Shown: positions 1 to 9,777, numbered from the stretch's first letter. The stretch is 53,469 bases of DNA from Desulfotomaculum sp. (GCA_016841675.1 JAENYQ010000015.1:1-53469); one strand, 5' to 3'. Program-made: numbers and translations. Notes: generated from the letters alone by a model not told the origin.

Positions 1-888
1 GGCGGCCCCGGCGCAGGCGGTTAGCCACTCCTGACCACCCAACACCATTTCTCCGTTGGTGCCGATGTCTACAAAAAGAGCCACTTCGGGTTTCTTGTGC
101 ATGCCGCTGGCCAGCACACCCCCGATGATATCTCCGCCCACGTAACTGCCCACGCCGGGCAGGCAATAAAGAGGAGCTTCGGGATTTACGGTTAAGCCGA
201 TTTCAGACGCTTTTATGTACCCGGGTCGATTAACCATTGGAGTATAAGGAGCCATACAAATCCGCCCCGGGTCCAATCCCAGCAACAAGTGTACCATAGT
301 GGTATTGGCTCCCACTGTCACTGCGCTTATTTTTAGGTTATCTATTTGCTGCTGCTCGGCCAAACGCTTGATAATATCATTAAGTGTCTCGACCACTGCG
401 TATTGCATGGCCTGCCTGCCCAATGGATCGCCGGCTGCCTGAATCCTTGACAAAATATCATCACCAAAACGGATTTGGCCGTTGTAATCCGCGGCAGTGC
501 CCAGCACTCCCCCGGTTGTAAGGTCTACTAGATAGCCAACTACGGTTGTGGTCCCAATGTCTACAGCCAGTCCGAACTGGCTGGTCGTTTGATTGCCCGG
601 CTCTACGTCGATGACCTGCCATTGCCCCCCGAACAGAGCCAGGGTAAAGGTGGCTTGCCAGTTAGCCTGGTGCAAAACCTCACTGGCTTTATTCATTAAA
701 CCCAGCGGGAATGTAACATCGGCCTGGTTTTTATTTAGTTCATCCATAACCCTGTCCAGTTCCGCCTGGTTATCTGATAGACTAGGTGGTTCAATTTCGA
801 GGTAAATCTTGCGGCTAATCGGGTCCAGCTCTACATCCACCAGCACCCTGTTTTTTAATATGGCTGTCCCATTGTCATTGACCGGCAA
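1..888 (-). CDS. ASKHA-domain (DUF4445) corrinoid-activator-like protein, C-terminus off the window
   Basis: Partial gene; about 296 N-terminal codons are visible. The reading frame carries the ATPase motif AVDIGTTTVVGYL near residue 108 and a second VDIGTNGEMVLGG near residue 276, the signature of the DUF4445 family that includes RACo, the ATP-dependent reductive activator of corrinoid/iron-sulfur proteins. The start is probably TTG at 886-888 because AGAGG lies 9 nt upstream. Family members usually begin with a [2Fe-2S] ferredoxin domain of about 90 residues. Here the protein begins directly in the linker (VDVELDP, then YLEIEPPSLSD) and the upstream DNA is non-coding, so the ferredoxin domain is absent. 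Function in corrinoid reactivation is inferred from family; without the Fe-S domain the electron donor would have to be another protein. Confidence 0.85.
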   Translation of the reverse strand, partial: MPVNDNGTAILKNRVLVDVELDPISRKIYLEIEPPSLSDNQAELDRVMDELNKNQADVTFPLGLMNKASEVLHQANWQATFTLALFGGQWQVIDVEPGNQTTSQFGLAVDIGTTTVVGYLVDLTTGGVLGTAADYNGQIRFGDDILSRIQAAGDPLGRQAMQYAVVETLNDIIKRLAEQQQIDNLKISAVTVGANTTMVHLLLGLDPGRICMAPYTPMVNRPGYIKASEIGLTVNPEAPLYCLPGVGSYVGGDIIGGVLASGMHKKPEVALFVDIGTNGEMVLGGQEWLTACAGAA

Positions 889-919
889 TTTTGCACACCT
901 CTTTTGACTGTTAACTATG

Positions 920-960
920 TTTGTCACACTTCATCATCCAATATATCATAATGTGACAAA
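920..960. promoter_or_regulatory. 9-bp inverted repeat upstream of the ASKHA gene
   Basis: TTTGTCACA (920-928) and TGTGACAAA (952-960) are perfect inverted copies separated by 23 bp, directly upstream of the ASKHA gene. The half-sites resemble Crp/Fnr halves, but in the opposite order to the usual TGTGA-N6-TCACA. It could be an operator or a weak hairpin. Confidence 0.3.
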
Positions 961-990
961 ATACTAAAGGGATACCTCACGGTATCCCTT
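960..990 (-). terminator. Hairpin terminator of the coiled-coil gene
   Basis: On the minus strand a 10-bp stem (AAGGGATACC / GGTATCCCTT) with a GTGA loop overlaps the stop codon of the upstream gene and is followed by TTTAGTATTTTG, a moderately T-rich tail. Confidence 0.6.
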
Positions 991-2386
991 ATAACGCCTG
1001 GTGCGGATTGCGCCTGAACTTGGCTACCAGTTTCGCAAAAAAACGCACCAGCGGATGGGCCAACTGTACTTCCATTGCTTTGTGCCGGTTTTTCATTTCC
1101 ACCACTTCCTGCTGGGCCAGCCTCATCACCCGATTAAGCCTTTCAGCCTCGGACATAGAATGTTTTAAATCGGTGCTTAAAGTGTTAACTTCCTCGCGCC
1201 ATATTTTTTCTTCTTGCTCTCTAACATCCTGCAATCTTTCTATTTTCTGACGCAGGTTGACAATAGTAGTTTGCAACTCGGCTACCCGCTCGGCGTGCTG
1301 CTCCTTAATCTCCATAATTTTGGTTTTATTTTCTCTGTCCCGCTCCTTGTACTGCTGTAGTTTGCTAAACAGCGTTTCCAAGCTTTGCTGATTTTTTTGC
1401 AATGCCTCCTGCATATTGTTTTTTTCCTGCTCACCATCTCTGGCCCTTCTCACCCACAGCCGGCATTGGTATAAAATAGCGTTGACTTTAGACTCCAGCT
1501 TTTGCAGATGCTCCTTGTAGCGGTAAATTTCTTTTTTGCGCAGCGCCAACAATAAATCCTTTTCGGCCATCTGGGTGACAATTTGGTCATAGCGGTTCAC
1601 GTCATCCCTGCGTAGAGCCAACGCAGCGGCGGCTTCCCGCTGGGCCGCAGAAACTTCGTCCAGTTGCTTTTTCATTCCTTCCACGCGGCGATTCCAGCGT
1701 TCCTGATCCCTGTGCCACCGCTGCCGCTGCCTTTTTAATGCTTCCAGGTACCGTTTCAAAACTCTGTCGTGGATCACCCTGGTATCGGCATTATAGCACC
1801 AGACGCCGTTGCCAATTTCCTCGAAGTATGGGAATTTGGTCAGCACTCCTCTGATTTCATTAACTTCTGATCCCCTCCATTGACCTACCACATCACTCAG
1901 TTGGGCCTGGGACAGGCCGGTGGGGTGCAGTTTTAGAGCCTTTACGATTAGGTGTCGCAGCGAGTAATGCCCCGTTTCTACTTCCCACTCAGTGAGGCCC
2001 CAGTAACCATTGGTCAGTTGCACAAACCTCCCGTCACTAATTAGGCTCGCCGTTTCAGAAACCGGTTTGCGCTTTTTCTTACCACCGGTACCGTTTTGGG
2101 TCATTTCGTTCAGGCTTAGTGGCTTTTGTTTTTTCAAAAGCAGATTGTACAGTTTGTCGTTATCCCTTTGACCTTCCAGATTTAAAGTCCAGATACTCTG
2201 ATCTTCACTGGTGAAACACTCGTGCTGCACCAAGCACAGATGCACCTTTTCCTCCACCTGTTCCGCACTGTAATCCGCCAGCATTTGTCGGTGCACATAA
2301 GGAATTAATTCGGCCACCGACAATGTTTCAAAGAAAAACAACGTCTTTTTTAGCACATCCGTCAGAGAGTTCAATTTGCCGCTCAA
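989..2386 (-). CDS. Coiled-coil protein with two winged-helix-like N-terminal segments, function unknown
   Basis: I do not recognise a named family. Residues 1-75 and about 110-205 each look like a small winged-helix/HARE-HTH-type fold; the second holds GLSQAQLSDVVGQW followed by a GNGVWCYN wing-like turn. They are separated by a lysine-rich linker (GGKKKRKP). Residues 210 to about 440 are a long, charged, heptad-rich coiled coil, and the tail is basic (RFFAKLVAKFRRN). No membrane segment or signal peptide is visible. AGGTGG sits 8 nt before a TTG at 2384-2386, which I prefer to the in-frame GTG at 2398 that overlaps the Shine-Dalgarno. A DNA-binding, oligomerising protein is a reasonable inference but unproven. 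The gene stands alone, with an AT-rich leader and its own terminator. Confidence 0.75.
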   Translation of the reverse strand: MSGKLNSLTDVLKKTLFFFETLSVAELIPYVHRQMLADYSAEQVEEKVHLCLVQHECFTSEDQSIWTLNLEGQRDNDKLYNLLLKKQKPLSLNEMTQNGTGGKKKRKPVSETASLISDGRFVQLTNGYWGLTEWEVETGHYSLRHLIVKALKLHPTGLSQAQLSDVVGQWRGSEVNEIRGVLTKFPYFEEIGNGVWCYNADTRVIHDRVLKRYLEALKRQRQRWHRDQERWNRRVEGMKKQLDEVSAAQREAAAALALRRDDVNRYDQIVTQMAEKDLLLALRKKEIYRYKEHLQKLESKVNAILYQCRLWVRRARDGEQEKNNMQEALQKNQQSLETLFSKLQQYKERDRENKTKIMEIKEQHAERVAELQTTIVNLRQKIERLQDVREQEEKIWREEVNTLSTDLKHSMSEAERLNRVMRLAQQEVVEMKNRHKAMEVQLAHPLVRFFAKLVAKFRRNPHQAL

Positions 2387-2398
2387 TCGTGCCACCAC

Positions 2399-2575
2399 CT
2401 ATTAAATATTAACTACCAAATTTTGCTTATATATATAATTCATTATAATCTTCGTAAATCCTTCCCATTTTTATATATAATTGTTATTATTTTCCTTAAA
2501 ATATAATACTATATAATTTACTTATAAAAATTTTGCTTATGTAAAACATTTTTCAAAAGTTTAAAGAAATAAAGG
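2399..2575. other. Very AT-rich intergenic region with a direct repeat
   Basis: About 175 bp composed almost only of A and T, far from the composition of the neighbouring genes. AAATTTTGCTTAT occurs twice in the same orientation (2418-2430 and 2528-2540), 110 bp apart. Several TATAAT-like hexamers are present on the minus strand, so it probably contains the promoter of the coiled-coil gene; a single promoter cannot be picked. Confidence 0.55.
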
Positions 2576-2578
2576 GAC

Positions 2579-2611
2579 ACAAAAAACCGGCCTCAGATGC
2601 GTGAGACCGGC
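2579..2611 (-). terminator. Intrinsic terminator of guaB
   Basis: Minus-strand stem CCGGTCTCA / TGAGGCCGG (one G-T pair) with a 6-nt loop (CGCATC), followed by six T residues, 29 nt downstream of the guaB stop. Confidence 0.85.
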
Positions 2612-2639
2612 CAGCTTACTGTTGATTAGTTAATTTCCT

Positions 2640-4103
<1,464 letters not shown>

Positions 4104-4144
4104 TCACTCCCCTCATGTAAGTTGTTTGCAAAGTATATTTTTTA

Positions 4145-4153
4145 ATTATAGCA
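4145..4153 (-). promoter_or_regulatory. Extended -10 promoter of guaB
   Basis: Minus-strand TGCTATAAT (4145-4153), an extended -10 element, about 48 bp upstream of the proposed guaB start. No good -35 lies at 17 bp, as is usual for extended -10 promoters. Confidence 0.55.
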
Positions 4154-4216
4154 TACCTGAGCGGGACAAGGGGATCTAATTTGCTTGTTAAAAAAGCCTG
4201 TTTGGAGGTAGTCCTG

Positions 4217-4441
4217 TCAGTCCTGGCCCATGATGGAACCCAGCCCATGACGCATAAAATGGTCACGTAGGTTTTGAATCAGTGTCTCGGTTACGTCAAA
4301 TTCTTCTGCCATTTCAACATCGGATTTGCCGACTTTAATTCCTTCAATTAAATCATCATGGTCGATGCCAACTTCAGAAGCCTTAAATTTTAAACTTGGC
4401 TCGGTGCTCCAGGGTACCCTTGAACGAATGAATTCTTCCAT
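4217..4441 (-). CDS. Small HTH-like protein of unknown function (74 aa)
   Basis: Not recognised as a named family. The C-terminal half (SDVEMAEEFDVTETLIQNL) has the spacing of a helix-turn-helix, so it may bind DNA or a partner of the sporulation genes upstream. The frame is well supported: AAGGAG lies 8 nt before the ATG and codon use matches the neighbours. It follows ytrI by 52 nt and precedes guaB, so it may be the last gene of the ytrH-ytrI transcript. No membrane segment. Confidence 0.7.
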   Translation of the reverse strand: MEEFIRSRVPWSTEPSLKFKASEVGIDHDDLIEGIKVGKSDVEMAEEFDVTETLIQNLRDHFMRHGLGSIMGQD

Positions 4442-4493
4442 TTGGCGGACACTCCTTTTTTCAGATAGAATGCCCGAACCGGCCTTTCATTAT

Positions 4494-4970
4494 TTACAAC
4501 CGTTCTTTAACCGGTATAATTTCAATGTACACCAGCAGGTTTTCAGAAATAACGACCAGCTCGACTTGAAGACCTATTTTTTTACCATCCACTTCAATCT
4601 CCCTGTTATCGACGATTCGGGGTACCAATTGGTAGTTAACTGTGTCCAGGTCCTGCCCCAGAATAAGTTGCAGCCATTCCCGTACGTTTTGATCTACTTT
4701 TAGCTCGGCAGTGCTTTTTTCATAATCAGTTAAATCGCATGCCTCGGAGAACGTTAACCGGGTACTTATTTTGGTTACCACTCGCTTGGGGGTTTGTTTT
4801 TTTTCCTCCAACTGTTTCAAATCATTTTCAATTGTGGTGAGCTGCTGTTTTAATAATCTGTTTTCCATATACAGCGCGTCCACCGTGTCCCCTAGAAAAA
4901 GGCTGGTGGAAGAAGCGCCGACGATAATTCCCAGGACAAATATCGCCACCTTGGGCATTAATCGTTTCAC
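4494..4970 (-). CDS. ytrI: YtrI-type sporulation membrane protein
   Basis: 158 residues with one N-terminal membrane segment (about 6-27), a short coiled coil (35-60) and an extracytoplasmic domain to the end. This layout, and its position directly behind ytrH with a 4-nt ATGA overlap, match YtrI, a forespore/mother-cell membrane protein needed for efficient sporulation in Bacillus. Sequence similarity to YtrI was not measurable here, so the name rests on context and architecture. It is likely co-translated with ytrH. Confidence 0.65.
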   Translation of the reverse strand: MKRLMPKVAIFVLGIIVGASSTSLFLGDTVDALYMENRLLKQQLTTIENDLKQLEEKKQTPKRVVTKISTRLTFSEACDLTDYEKSTAELKVDQNVREWLQLILGQDLDTVNYQLVPRIVDNREIEVDGKKIGLQVELVVISENLLVYIEIIPVKERL

Positions 4971-5293
4971 CTTGTTTCACCTGATATGGTTAGCAGCAGG
5001 AAGTGCCCAAACTGCGCACCGGCCAAGGCACTGATAATATAAAGCAGTTGTTTAACCATGGCACGCACTTCACCCTGGAAAAGGCCGGACTCCAAAACTT
5101 CAAAAGTAGAAAAGGTACCCCCTATCGCCGCTACAATGGCCCATATTTTAATCTCCCGGGCCAACTTAAGCAAAGTACCTATAGGCGGCTCTCCCACCAA
5201 CAATGCGGCAAGGGATCCCACCACCGAGGCGCCCAGCATCATACCCAGAGATGTAAAAAAAATCAGCACGGTTTTATGACCAAAGGTTTCCAT
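4967..5293 (-). CDS. ytrH: Sporulation membrane protein YtrH
   Basis: 108-residue integral membrane protein with about three hydrophobic helices (12-34, 48-62, 82-102) and the glycine-rich pattern of YtrH. In Bacillus the ytrH-ytrI pair is expressed during sporulation and affects spore formation. GGGAGGG lies 6 nt before the ATG. It overlaps ytrI by 4 nt. Upstream there is no gene for more than 500 bp, so it should have its own promoter; none was clear. Confidence 0.85.
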   Translation of the reverse strand: METFGHKTVLIFFTSLGMMLGASVVGSLAALLVGEPPIGTLLKLAREIKIWAIVAAIGGTFSTFEVLESGLFQGEVRAMVKQLLYIISALAGAQFGHFLLLTISGETR

Positions 5294-5405
5294 TTGTTAC
5301 CCTCCCCGGCAAAGATCACCTTGTCCCAATATATGTGCCAGGATGCAAGTGAATTACCAAAAAAGGCATACAAAAAGCAGTTCCCGTTAAGAGCATTGCC
5401 CATAA

Positions 5406-5432
5406 GGAAACCGGGCTATTGGCCCGGTTTCT
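5406..5432. terminator. Perfect 10-bp hairpin GAAACCGGGC / GCCCGGTTTC
   Basis: A strong stem with a 5-nt loop between the cob operon and ytrH. The downstream tails (TTTCCTTATG on the minus strand) are only modestly T-rich, so termination strength is uncertain. Confidence 0.5.
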
Positions 5433-5456
5433 AAGATTAAATAATCATGGTTATAC

Positions 5457-5750
5457 CGTTAATACAGTAAGTGGTACAGCGTCGTGTCATTGCTACGAAT
5501 ACTACGGATCTGTCATTCTGAGCGCAGCGAAGAATCTTAAAGACTAGATCCTTCGCTGCGCTCAGGATGACAAGCTTAATCTTTGACGAAGGTAAATTTT
5601 ATTCGTTTATCGTGGTGTGGGTACGACGTGACAATTCTGAACGAAATGAAGAATCTAGATCCTTCGCTAACGCTCTTAGATGACAGCTTTCCCCCCACGG
5701 TGCACAATTGTTTATAAGAATGTTTATCTCATCAATGGGGATTAATTGAC
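5457..5750. repeat. Two adjacent copies of the GTCATTCTGAGCG palindromic repeat family
   Basis: The first hairpin (5511-5572) pairs TGTCATTCTGAGCGCAGCG with its inverted copy around an AGAATCT/AGATCC core. A second, longer copy (about 5590-5750) includes CGAAGGTAAATTTTATTCG, a central AGAATCTAGATCCTTCGC palindrome and the tail CACAATTGTTTAT, ending near CATCAATGGGGATTA. The second copy is repeated in inverted orientation at 53300-53469 and partly at 17655-17800. Together with the hairpin at 5406 this is what the 5294-5849 gap holds. Confidence 0.85.
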
Positions 5751-5794
5751 TAACTTCTTGCCCATTAGATTTATTTCGGAAATATCAATGTATG

Positions 5795-5837
5795 GGTCTT
5801 TAATTCTGACTCCTGAATCCTGACTTCTGAATTCTAG
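5795..5837. repeat. CTGACTCCTGAATTC-type short repeat
   Basis: ATTCTGACTCCTGAATCC followed by TGACTTCTGAATTC is a tandem of the same motif that forms the inverted repeat at 45425-45530. It lies just downstream of cobC. Confidence 0.6.
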
Positions 5838-5849
5838 CATTTAACGTTA

Positions 5850-6491
5850 TCAGGGCACCGGGGGTACCAATCCCGACCCCAAGTGGCTGATATCGTTATA
5901 CAGCATCAGGATCGGTTTATTCCAACCGTAAAATTCAATAATTGTCAGTGAAGCGTTATCCTGGCGCAGACGCCAGTAATGATTCAAGTCCAGGCCCAGC
6001 ACCGTGCTCACAACACTCCTGATGGTACCTCCGTGAGCAACCACCACCACATGTTCATCGGGATGTTTATCTACAATTCCCTTTAAAGCAGCAGTAGCGC
6101 GATCTGCTAGTTCAGCAAGAGTCTCACCGCCTGGGACTCTTGTGTCAAGCGGCTTGGCCCACCAGGCCGCTAATTCATCGCTGTATCGTTCCTGGATCTC
6201 CTTAAAGGTTAAACCTTCCCAATCACCAAAACTGAGTTCATCCAGCCCTTTGGCAACCTCAACCGCAACCGATTGGCCATGCGGTTCGGCTACTAGTTCA
6301 GCGGTTAGCTTGGCCCGGGATAAACTGCTGGAGAAAAATGCACCAAACTTATGCCCCTTTAGACGATTACCCAGCGCCCGGGCCTGCTCCATACCCTGCG
6401 GACTGAGCGGAACATCCGCCCGGCCCTGAAACTTGGCGTCCTTATTCCAAATCGTTTGACCATGCCTGATTAAATATATTCTGCAACCCAT
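5850..6491 (-). CDS. cobC: Alpha-ribazole phosphatase / histidine phosphatase
   Basis: 213-residue phosphoglycerate-mutase-fold phosphatase. The RHG motif (LIRHGQTIWN, His-10) and the second histidine in VVVAHGGTIRSV near residue 155 are present, with ELSFGDWEGL typical of this branch. Family members at the end of cobalamin operons remove the phosphate from alpha-ribazole-5'-phosphate or adenosylcobalamin phosphate. It is the last gene of the cob operon and starts 1 nt after the cobD stop, with AAGGGG as Shine-Dalgarno inside the cobD end. The operon position favours the cobalamin role over a general phosphatase. Confidence 0.85.
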   Translation of the reverse strand: MGCRIYLIRHGQTIWNKDAKFQGRADVPLSPQGMEQARALGNRLKGHKFGAFFSSSLSRAKLTAELVAEPHGQSVAVEVAKGLDELSFGDWEGLTFKEIQERYSDELAAWWAKPLDTRVPGGETLAELADRATAALKGIVDKHPDEHVVVVAHGGTIRSVVSTVLGLDLNHYWRLRQDNASLTIIEFYGWNKPILMLYNDISHLGSGLVPPVP

Positions 6492-6492
6492 T

Positions 6493-7587
6493 TTATACCC
6501 CTTCCATGACCCCTCTCAGGGCTTCAAGCAACACCACGTTCTCCCGACGCGACCTGACCGCCACCCTGATGTATCGATCGCCCATACCGCTAAACGTAGA
6601 GCAATCCCTTACCAGCACACCCCTTAGGGCGGTTGCAGCCGCTAAATGGATGGAGTTTATGTTATCCCGGGTAATTTTAACCAGCAGGTAGTTGGCTTCA
6701 GCTTTAAATGCCGACAGCCCCGGTATTAGTGATATCGCCCGATATAGGAATTCCCGTTCCCCTTTCACCAACTGTCTGGTTTGGACCATGTATTCCCTGT
6801 CCGACAGGGCGGCCGCTCCCGCCACCTGAGCCAGTAGATTAACGCTCCAAGGGTCTTTTAAAGTCTCAAGCTGCTTAATCAAAGGCACTGAACCAATCAG
6901 CACGCCTAGCCGCAGGCCGGGAATAGCAAAAAATTTGGTCAACGAATACAGCACCACCAGACCCGGATTCTCTTTCAGCAGCGGCAGTACGGTACACTGG
7001 TCGGCATCCGTTACAAAATCCATAAAGGCTTCGTCTACCACCACTGTTTTACCTTCAAGGGTGGCTTCTTCGACAATTGACCGGAGCACGGCGGTCTTTT
7101 CCACTCGGCCGGTGGGATTGTTGGGGTTGCAGATAAATATCGCATCAGCCTTTTTTAGTTCCCGTTTAAGGCTCACCACCGGTAATGCAAATCCGTTATC
7201 CTCACGCAGGGGAACCGCAGCTACCGTACCCCCGGCAGCAGTAACCGCCTCGGCATACTCAATAAAAGTTGGTTGGGGCACTACCACCCGCCGGCAGCCA
7301 ATTGCTCTGCCCAACAGGTAGATCAATTCCGATGCGCCGTTGCCGGGCAACATGTTTTCCTCGGGTATGCCCAGGTAAAGAGATAGGGCCCGCCTCAATT
7401 CGCTGCAGCGCGCATCAGGATAATGTTGAATTAGATCAAGGTTGTCCTTAATGGCAGCCAACGCCGCCGGCGGAGGACCCAGCGGATTGATGTTGGCACT
7501 GAAATCATGAATATCTCCAACCGAACTGCCCAAATTGCGGGCCGCTTCGAAAATATCCCCCCCGTGGCGATATTCCATATGGATCAT
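6493..7587 (-). CDS. cobD: L-threonine-O-3-phosphate decarboxylase
   Basis: 364-residue PLP enzyme of the aspartate-aminotransferase fold, related to histidinol-phosphate aminotransferase. The N-terminal HGGDI and DFSANINPLGPP signatures mark CobD, which decarboxylates threonine phosphate to (R)-1-aminopropan-2-ol phosphate, the linker of the nucleotide loop. NPNNPTG and VVDEAFMDF are present and SLTKFFAIPGLRLG holds the PLP lysine. AGGAGG lies 12 nt before the first ATG; a second in-frame ATG follows at 7576-7578. It sits between cobS and cobC. Confidence 0.9.
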   Translation of the reverse strand: MIHMEYRHGGDIFEAARNLGSSVGDIHDFSANINPLGPPPAALAAIKDNLDLIQHYPDARCSELRRALSLYLGIPEENMLPGNGASELIYLLGRAIGCRRVVVPQPTFIEYAEAVTAAGGTVAAVPLREDNGFALPVVSLKRELKKADAIFICNPNNPTGRVEKTAVLRSIVEEATLEGKTVVVDEAFMDFVTDADQCTVLPLLKENPGLVVLYSLTKFFAIPGLRLGVLIGSVPLIKQLETLKDPWSVNLLAQVAGAAALSDREYMVQTRQLVKGEREFLYRAISLIPGLSAFKAEANYLLVKITRDNINSIHLAAATALRGVLVRDCSTFSGMGDRYIRVAVRSRRENVVLLEALRGVMEGV

Positions 7588-7621
7588 AAAATATGCTTAC
7601 CTCCTTAAGGCTTTCGAGTAA

Positions 7622-8395
7622 CTACCAGTACAGTCCAGGCTGGCGCAAAACGGCAGGTAGCAGGCCAAACACGGGAAAGACAAGCAGGTAAATTAAAAGT
7701 TCCGTTAGTTCGGCTGTAGCCCCGTACACATCACCGGTCACACCACCCAACCCGGCGGTTATCCAGCGCCCGAACAAGTGCGCCCAGCACCAAGCACCAA
7801 GCAGCAGTATCAGTCCAGCCAAACCAGCGGCCGCAATACAAATGACTACCGTACAGGCAGTCGCTATGAGCAGTTCCCGGTTACCTGTGTATTTGGCCAC
7901 CAATTCGCCCAGGCCTTCCCGCCGGGCGTATGGAAATTGAGCCACCACATACACCATTGCCCACCTGCTTATAACAGTGGCCATGATCATGGCCGCAACC
8001 AAATACTCTCCAGGCATCGTCATCAGGGCAGTAAACTTGAGCAGCAGCAGGCAGACCAGGCTTAGCGCACCAAACGCACCCACCCGGCTGTCCCGCATGA
8101 TCTCCAGTTTTTTTTCCCGCGGACGGCCGCTTAAAACGCCGTCCATGGTATCCATGAAACCGTCCAGGTGAATACCCCCGGTCAGCACCGCCATAGTCAC
8201 CACTAAAAGTGCGGCCACCAACGGGTCGGGGAAAACCAAATCGAAAAACACCTTGGCCAGCCATAGCAACAAGCCCAGGATCAAACCCACGGCGGGAAAA
8301 AAAACCGGTGAACGACCGAAGGCTCGGTCGTCAAAGGCACCTTGATATAATCTTATTCTGGTCAAATGTTGAAGGGCAAAGAAAAAACTTTTCAA
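7622..8395 (-). CDS. cobS: Adenosylcobinamide-GDP ribazoletransferase (cobalamin synthase)
   Basis: Integral membrane enzyme that joins adenosylcobinamide-GDP and alpha-ribazole (phosphate). The conserved metal-binding signature GGIHLDGFMDTMDGVLSG, followed by EIMRDSRVGAFG, is intact and several hydrophobic helices follow. The start is TTG at 8393-8395, with GGAGG 8 nt upstream. The TTG overlaps the cbiA stop (ATTGA), so translation is coupled. This gives 257 residues, the normal size; the open frame extends further upstream but only inside cbiA. Confidence 0.92.
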   Translation of the reverse strand: MKSFFFALQHLTRIRLYQGAFDDRAFGRSPVFFPAVGLILGLLLWLAKVFFDLVFPDPLVAALLVVTMAVLTGGIHLDGFMDTMDGVLSGRPREKKLEIMRDSRVGAFGALSLVCLLLLKFTALMTMPGEYLVAAMIMATVISRWAMVYVVAQFPYARREGLGELVAKYTGNRELLIATACTVVICIAAAGLAGLILLLGAWCWAHLFGRWITAGLGGVTGDVYGATAELTELLIYLLVFPVFGLLPAVLRQPGLYW

Positions 8396-9777
8396 TTTTC
8401 CATCCTCCGTCGGCGATACGAGGCACACGATTCTAATAATCCCCGGGCGGCCCCGGGTGAGCCTGCGAAATGAATGTGCAGATAGGTAGCCAATAAGTTG
8501 CCGGTGACATGGCCGTCCCGATGTCCGGCATTGCTGCCGGACTTGCACAGGTTATAAGCCGGCGTAAGCCCGGTTCCTTCAATTTTGGAGTAATGGAACT
8601 CGTGCCCCCGCAGCTGGGTCCCTGCGTGTACCAGTACATTATTACGCAGTGCAGTGGCCGTTACGTAGCCCAAGGCCACCCTTTTCTTTTCCATGCGGCA
8701 GCTAACCGGGAGGATTCCTGCACCCTGCCATTGCCGCCCGGCAAAATCAATAATGTTATGACAAAGGTACATTAACCCCCCGCATTCAGCAAAAATCGGC
8801 AGGCCTCGGGCAACCCTAGCCTTAAGATCGGCTACAAAAGAACGGTTGTCTCCGAGCTGCTCCAGGAACATTTCCGGAAAACCACCGCCAATGTATAAAC
8901 CATCTAGCTCCGGCGGCAGCGCCTGGTCATCAAGGGCACTGCAGTAAACCAGCTGGGCTCCCAGGGCTTCAAGCAGATTCAACCCGTCTTGATAATAAAA
9001 ATTAAAGGCCCTGTCCCGGACTATGCCCAGGCGCACGCGCTCACCCGGTTCCACGGCAAAAATTTGGGGCTTAACCGTGGTGTGCCGAACACTTTTGGCC
9101 ATCCGGACGATATTTTCCAACGCCAGGTGCGGTGTCACCCGGTGGGCAAGTGTTTGCACCAGTTGTTGCACGGTGCCGGTTTCCACACTGGGCACCAGCC
9201 CCAGATGCCTTTCCGGCATCTGGAGATCCAGGTCCCTGGGGATTCCACCTACCACCGGCACGCCGGTTTGGCCTTCGATGGCAGTTGTAAGCACTTCCAG
9301 GTGACGTGGACTGGCTACCCGGTTCAATATCACGCCGGCCAGAGGCACACCCCCGGGCAAATGAGCGAAACCCCATACCACCGCCGCAGCACTGGCCGCC
9401 ATGGAACGGGCGTCCACAACCAACAGCACCGGGCACTGCAGTAATTCTGCCACCCGGGCTGAACTGCCCTCACCGCCCGAGCCAATACCGTCGTAAAGGC
9501 CCATTACTCCCTCAATGACACTGATATCAGCGTCGGCAGCCGAACGTTGGAAAACTTCCCGCACCCCGGATGCGCCAAGGAAAAAAGTATCCAGGTTCCT
9601 GGATGTTCGCCCGGTGGCCACCTGGTGAAAACCCGGGTCAATGTAATCCGGCCCTACCTTGTAGGGCTGTACTTTTAAACCCGAGCCGCTTAGCATAGCC
9701 ATCACGGCGGTAGCTATAGTTGTCTTGCCCGCTCCACTATGGGTGCCGGCAATCAGTATGCGTGGATAATCACCCAC
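8392..9777 (-). CDS. cbiA: Cobyrinic acid a,c-diamide synthase
   Basis: Glutamine-dependent, ATP-using amidation of the a and c carboxylates of the corrin ring. The N-terminal dethiobiotin-synthase-like domain has a P-loop (GTHSGAGKTT) and KVGPDYIDPGFH; the C-terminal class-I glutamine amidotransferase-like domain has IYIGGGFPE and the nucleophile region FAECGGLMYL. 461 residues is normal. The start is GTG, with GGAG 9 nt upstream. It is 21 nt after cbiB and overlaps cobS. Confidence 0.93.
   Translation of the reverse strand: MGDYPRILIAGTHSGAGKTTIATAVMAMLSGSGLKVQPYKVGPDYIDPGFHQVATGRTSRNLDTFFLGASGVREVFQRSAADADISVIEGVMGLYDGIGSGGEGSSARVAELLQCPVLLVVDARSMAASAAAVVWGFAHLPGGVPLAGVILNRVASPRHLEVLTTAIEGQTGVPVVGGIPRDLDLQMPERHLGLVPSVETGTVQQLVQTLAHRVTPHLALENIVRMAKSVRHTTVKPQIFAVEPGERVRLGIVRDRAFNFYYQDGLNLLEALGAQLVYCSALDDQALPPELDGLYIGGGFPEMFLEQLGDNRSFVADLKARVARGLPIFAECGGLMYLCHNIIDFAGRQWQGAGILPVSCRMEKKRVALGYVTATALRNNVLVHAGTQLRGHEFHYSKIEGTGLTPAYNLCKSGSNAGHRDGHVTGNLLATYLHIHFAGSPGAARGLLESCASYRRRRMEN

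Noticed and set aside
8989-9444. 151-codon plus-strand frame inside cbiA, and the similar 158-codon frame at 11472-11948 inside cbiP
   Set aside because: Shadows of GC-richer genes; no motif, no start signal.
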